Source: Flavobacterium sp. (lineage in GTDB: Bacteria > Bacteroidota > Bacteroidia > Flavobacteriales > Flavobacteriaceae). From it: a DNA stretch of 7,524 nt. The stretch is from contig JAGNPF010000063.1 in NCBI GenBank assembly GCA_017989775.1, positions 1 through 7,524 on the forward strand, read 5' to 3'. This document shows, one piece after another, positions 4,674-7,524 of this stretch (positions are counted from its first letter, which is position 1; every line of letters starts with the position of its first letter). The notes under the pieces are model-generated. The model worked only from the letters and a program-made list of their open reading frames with translations, did not search any database and was not told where the DNA came from. The position numbers and the translations under genes are program-made.

Positions 4674-5813
4674 ATGAAATTCATTCAAAATACGGCTCTT
4701 TACTTTTTAGTCTTTTTCGCATTCATCCAATGCAAACAAGAAACAAAAAAAGAAAACCCAATTGCCTCTTCCAATAATTCAATTCAGTATGCAAAAGGGT
4801 TGGAAATCTATAAACACGAGGGCTTTTCCATTCTAAAAATCACCAATCCTTGGCCAGAAGCCAAAGAAAGTTTTACCTATATTCTTCAAGAAAAAAACGG
4901 AATCATCCCAGATAGTTTGAAGCAATTCACCATTATTCCAATTCCCCTAAAATCGATTGTAGTAACCTCAACCACCCATATTCCTGCATTGGAATTATTG
5001 GGCGTAGAAAACACTTTGATAGGTTTTCCCAATACAGATTACATCTCATCTGAAAAAACCCGAAAGCGAATTGATGCCGGAAAAGTGAGAGAAGTAGGGA
5101 TTAATGAAAACTTGAACACCGAAGTTTTAATCGACATAAAACCCGATGCAATTGTCAGTTTTGGGTTAAACAGCAGCAATCCAACTTTGGATAATTTACA
5201 AAAAAGTGGTTTGAAAGTGATGCTCAACGGCGATTGGACCGAACAATCGCCATTGGGAAAAGCCGAATGGATCAAGTTTTTCGGAGCCTTGTACGGATTG
5301 GATGCCAAAGCAAACACCCTCTTTTCCGAGATTGAAAAGGAATACAATACCACTTTGGCTTTAGCCCAAAAAGCAACATCAAAACCTACTGTTCTTTGTG
5401 GCGCAATGTATCAAGATCAATGGTATGTTCCGCAAGGCGAAAGTTGGGCTGCCTTATTTTTAAAAGATGCGCAATCCCAGTATTTATGGGCAGATACCAA
5501 AGGAACCGGAAGTTCAGCCGTGCCCTTTGAAGTCATTTTAGAGAAAGCTCAAAAGGCCGATTTCTGGATTGCTCCCGGCGATTTTTCGTCCTTAAAAGAA
5601 ATGACCGACAGCAATCCGCATTACAATCAATTTGCCTCGTTTAAAAATAAAAAAGTATATTCGTACAGCCTAAACAAAGGTGCGAAAGGCGGGATTATTT
5701 ATTTCGAATTAGCCTCTTCTCGCCCCGATTTAGTTTTGAAAGATTTTATCAAAATAGTACATCCCGAATTGTTGCCGAATCATAAACTTTATTTCTTCCA
5801 GAAATTGGAATAA
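4674..5813 (+). CDS. btuF: Corrinoid ABC transporter substrate-binding lipoprotein BtuF
   Basis: The product (379 residues) is a class III (helical-backbone) periplasmic binding protein of the Fe/B12 family (PF01497 type). It begins with a lipoprotein signal MKFIQNTALYFLVFFAFIQC with Cys20, so it is anchored, presumably facing the periplasm. The N-lobe starts at IVVTSTTHIPALELLGV (95-111) and contains NTEVLIDIKPDAIVSFG (148-164). E150 corresponds to the E. coli BtuF Glu that docks on BtuC, and E345 in YFELASSRPD (343-352) is a candidate for the second docking Glu. The region 20-90 ahead of the N-lobe is longer than in E. coli BtuF, so the protein exceeds the usual ~265-300 residues. I chose the ATG at 4674; an in-frame GTG at 4635 overlaps the promoter and would displace the signal peptide. 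The following btuC and btuD and the cobalamin riboswitch across the intergenic region favour B12 over a siderophore, which sequence alone cannot exclude. Confidence 0.88.
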   Translation: MKFIQNTALYFLVFFAFIQCKQETKKENPIASSNNSIQYAKGLEIYKHEGFSILKITNPWPEAKESFTYILQEKNGIIPDSLKQFTIIPIPLKSIVVTSTTHIPALELLGVENTLIGFPNTDYISSEKTRKRIDAGKVREVGINENLNTEVLIDIKPDAIVSFGLNSSNPTLDNLQKSGLKVMLNGDWTEQSPLGKAEWIKFFGALYGLDAKANTLFSEIEKEYNTTLALAQKATSKPTVLCGAMYQDQWYVPQGESWAALFLKDAQSQYLWADTKGTGSSAVPFEVILEKAQKADFWIAPGDFSSLKEMTDSNPHYNQFASFKNKKVYSYSLNKGAKGGIIYFELASSRPDLVLKDFIKIVHPELLPNHKLYFFQKLE

Positions 5814-5853
5814 TAGTAATTAATACAACAGAAAAATAACAAATTCAGCTCGT

Positions 5854-5940
5854 CACTTCGAGTGATTTTTAACATTAATGCGACAGCTTTAATGTTGAAA
5901 ATTGTATCGAGAAGCCTATAACAGTTGAGTTCTCGACACA
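5854..5940. repeat. Composite palindromic element between btuF and btuC
   Basis: Three consecutive inverted repeats fill this gap: CACT/AGTG around TCG (5854-5864); ATTTTTAACATTAA (5865-5878) with TTAATGTTGAAAAT (5889-5902), 14 positions with one G-U-type wobble and a 10-base loop; and TCGAGAA (5907-5913) with TTCTCGA (5930-5936), extendable to 10 of 11 positions (5903-5913 with 5930-5940). No T-run follows either strong stem. The motif set CACTTCGAGTG plus TCGAGAA resembles intergenic REP-like repeats I recall from Flavobacterium. Possible roles are mRNA 3'-end protection or a weak terminator after btuF. The rest of the 176-base gap shows no promoter element. Confidence 0.6.
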
Positions 5941-5989
5941 TTTTATTAATAAAACACCAGAACAGACGACAACACAAACAAATCCAAAC

Positions 5990-7021
5990 TTGCAAAACAA
6001 AAACCGAAATATCCTTCTATTCTCCCTTTTGACCTTGTCATTGGCATTGCTATTGTTATTGAACATCAGCTTGGGTTCGGTTTCCATTCCCATAAAAGAC
6101 GTTTTTCATAGCCTTATTGGAGGAAATACCAGCAAAGAAACTTGGGATTACATCATCATCAATTACCGATTACCCAAAACTATTGCGGCTATTCTCGTGG
6201 GAATGGGATTAGCCATCAGCGGATTGTTGATGCAAACCTTGTTCAGAAATCCATTGGCTGGACCCGATGTTTTGGGGTTGAGTTCGGGTGCGAGTTTAGG
6301 TGTGGCAATTATTATTTTGGGAGCTGGTTTTTTACCCCCATTTTTAGCTTCATTTTTACTTTCTTCTTATGGAATTATTTTGGCTTCAAGCCTGGGGAGT
6401 TTCTTGGTTTTGTTGGCCGTTTTGTCGGTTTCGCAGCGATTGCGCGACACAATGGCAATCCTGATTGTAGGCTTGATGTTTGGAAGCTTGACCAGCGCCA
6501 TTGTGGGAACATTAACCTATTTCAGCTCTGCCGAACAATTGCAAAAATTCACTTTTTGGTCCTTGGGAAATCTGGGCAATTTGTCTTGGCCCTCGATTGT
6601 AATTTTATCGATTTGCACAACCATCGGATTGGCCTTGAGCCTACTAAAAACCAAACCTTTAAACGCTTTGTTGCTTGGCGAAAACTACGCCAGAAGTATG
6701 GGAATGAATTACAAAAAAACCCGATTGATCATCATTTTGGCCACCAGTATTTTGACGGGAAGCATCACCGCTTTTGCCGGGCCAATTGCCTTTATAGGAT
6801 TGGCCGTGCCGCATATTGCCAAATTGGTTTTTCAAACGAGCAATCACACGATCTTGTTTTGGAGCACCTTGCTTTTGGGCGCGATAATCATGTTGGTTTG
6901 CGACAGTATTTCGCAACTCCCGGGAAGTGACATTACCTTGCCAATTAACGCCGTGACTTCTCTATTTGGTGCACCAATCGTGATTTGGTTATTGCTTAGA
7001 AAACGTAAAATGATGAACTAA
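5990..7021 (+). CDS. btuC: Corrinoid ABC transporter permease BtuC (FecCD family)
   Basis: This 343-residue inner-membrane protein is a FecCD/BtuC-type permease (about ten membrane spans, usual length 330-350), working as a dimer with BtuD. Diagnostic segments are YRLPKTIAAILVGMGLAISG (59-78), FRNPLAGPDVLGLSSGAS (85-102), the coupling-helix region LLGENYARSMGMN (228-240), GPIAFIGLAVPHIAK (264-278) and the late ITLPINAVTSLFGAPIVIW (315-333). The start is a TTG at 5990. There is no ATG in frame between the upstream stop at 5876 and residue 72, and TTG gives the expected short N-terminus before the first span. The stop TAA shares its last A with the btuD ATG, so the two are translationally coupled. 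It lies 176 bases after btuF, across a palindromic element. B12 as substrate is inferred from the locus, since the family also moves siderophores and heme. Confidence 0.9.
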   Translation: MQNKNRNILLFSLLTLSLALLLLLNISLGSVSIPIKDVFHSLIGGNTSKETWDYIIINYRLPKTIAAILVGMGLAISGLLMQTLFRNPLAGPDVLGLSSGASLGVAIIILGAGFLPPFLASFLLSSYGIILASSLGSFLVLLAVLSVSQRLRDTMAILIVGLMFGSLTSAIVGTLTYFSSAEQLQKFTFWSLGNLGNLSWPSIVILSICTTIGLALSLLKTKPLNALLLGENYARSMGMNYKKTRLIIILATSILTGSITAFAGPIAFIGLAVPHIAKLVFQTSNHTILFWSTLLLGAIIMLVCDSISQLPGSDITLPINAVTSLFGAPIVIWLLLRKRKMMN

Positions 7022-7524
7022 TGGAAAATAAAATCATCTTGCAGGCTTCAAAAATCAGCATTGGTTATACGTCCAAAAAAGCAAAGGACACCATTGCCCA
7101 AAACATTGACTTGTCTTTAGAAAAAGGAAAATTAATTGCCTTGATTGGTGCCAACGGCATCGGGAAATCGACGCTTTTAAGAACCATTACAGGAATCCAA
7201 AAACCGCTTTCAGGAACTGTTTTACTGAACGAAAAGAACATCCACGAACTGGATGCTTTGACTTTGGCACAAAACCTAAGTGTCGTTTTAACCGAAAAAT
7301 TACCACCAAGTAATTTGACTGTTTGGGAACTAATAGCCTTGGGAAGACAACCCTACACCAACTGGATTGGAACATTAACCGACACCGATATTGCAAAAAT
7401 CAACGAAGCCATCGCATTGACCCAAATCGAACATTTGGTATCCAAAAGACATTACGAAATCAGTGACGGTCAATTGCAAATCGTCTTGATTGCAAGAGCT
7501 TTGGCGCAAGATACTCCTTTAATA
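7021..7524 (+). CDS. btuD: Corrinoid ABC transporter ATPase BtuD, 3' end cut off by window edge
   Basis: The frame is open from the ATG at 7021 to the window edge (168 residues). It is an ABC ATPase of the FepC/BtuD branch that powers BtuC. Walker A is GANGIGKST (43-51), the A-loop aromatic is probably Y16, and the signature is ISDGQ (147-151) followed by ARALAQ (158-163). The Walker B aspartate-glutamate would come just after the window end. Two departures from the textbook motifs show: Asp instead of Gly at the third signature position, and no Gln at the expected Q-loop site, where the sequence reads LSVVLTEKL (86-94). The Asp variant is, as I recall, common in Bacteroidota relatives, so the protein is probably active. 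The ATG overlaps the btuC stop by one base, marking a tight operon. Confidence 0.92.
   Translation, partial: MENKIILQASKISIGYTSKKAKDTIAQNIDLSLEKGKLIALIGANGIGKSTLLRTITGIQKPLSGTVLLNEKNIHELDALTLAQNLSVVLTEKLPPSNLTVWELIALGRQPYTNWIGTLTDTDIAKINEAIALTQIEHLVSKRHYEISDGQLQIVLIARALAQDTPLI

Noticed and set aside
6142..6930. Long open frame within btuC, shifted by frame
   Set aside because: It overlaps the clearly conserved FecCD permease entirely, and its translation is rich in His, Cys and aromatic residues with no recognisable family.
4674..7524. Siderophore or heme ABC transporter instead of B12
   Set aside because: The protein families overlap, but the divergent riboswitch-controlled btuB-btuG genes make corrinoid the better guess; not formally excluded.

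Overview
The window looks like chromosomal DNA of a Bacteroidota species, most likely Flavobacterium or a close relative. It is AT-rich, several genes are preceded by the Bacteroidota -7 promoter element TAnnTTTG, Shine-Dalgarno sequences are scarce, and the proteins (small BtuB-type TonB receptor, YncE-like lipoprotein, YoeB toxin) resemble flavobacterial ones. The genus is an inference from style; no marker gene is present.

The theme is vitamin B12 (corrinoid) uptake. On the minus strand, from about 3902 down to 1, there is a promoter, a class-I cobalamin riboswitch (about 3889-3583), an outer-membrane TonB-dependent receptor (btuB, 3534-1699), a surface seven-bladed propeller lipoprotein (BtuG-like, 1694-663), an intercistronic hairpin with a U-tract (630-601) and the start of a secreted surface protein cut by the window edge (589-1). 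On the plus strand, from 4650 onward, lie a promoter, a lipoprotein substrate-binding protein (btuF), a palindromic intergenic element, a FecCD-type permease (btuC, TTG start) and an ABC ATPase (btuD, cut by the right edge; its start overlaps the btuC stop by one base). Together they would carry corrinoid from the cell surface (BtuG/BtuB) through the periplasm (BtuF) and across the inner membrane (BtuCD).

Between the two divergent halves sit two things that are not transport genes: a type II toxin-antitoxin pair (3964-4433, short antitoxin plus canonical YoeB toxin, overlapping by 10 bases), and an unrecognised 40-residue single-pass membrane protein on the minus strand (4562-4440) whose end nearly meets the toxin stop and whose upstream region is shared with btuF.

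The most unusual element is the riboswitch. Its core is canonical, but two peripheral regions have been expanded by long imperfect hairpins made of short repeats. One of them, a run of AATC units at a 7-base period, sits in the loop expected to be L5, the loop used for the regulatory kissing contact in known cobalamin riboswitches. The stem downstream of the B12 box has no U-tract and ends 10 bases before the btuB start codon, which points to translational rather than transcriptional control.
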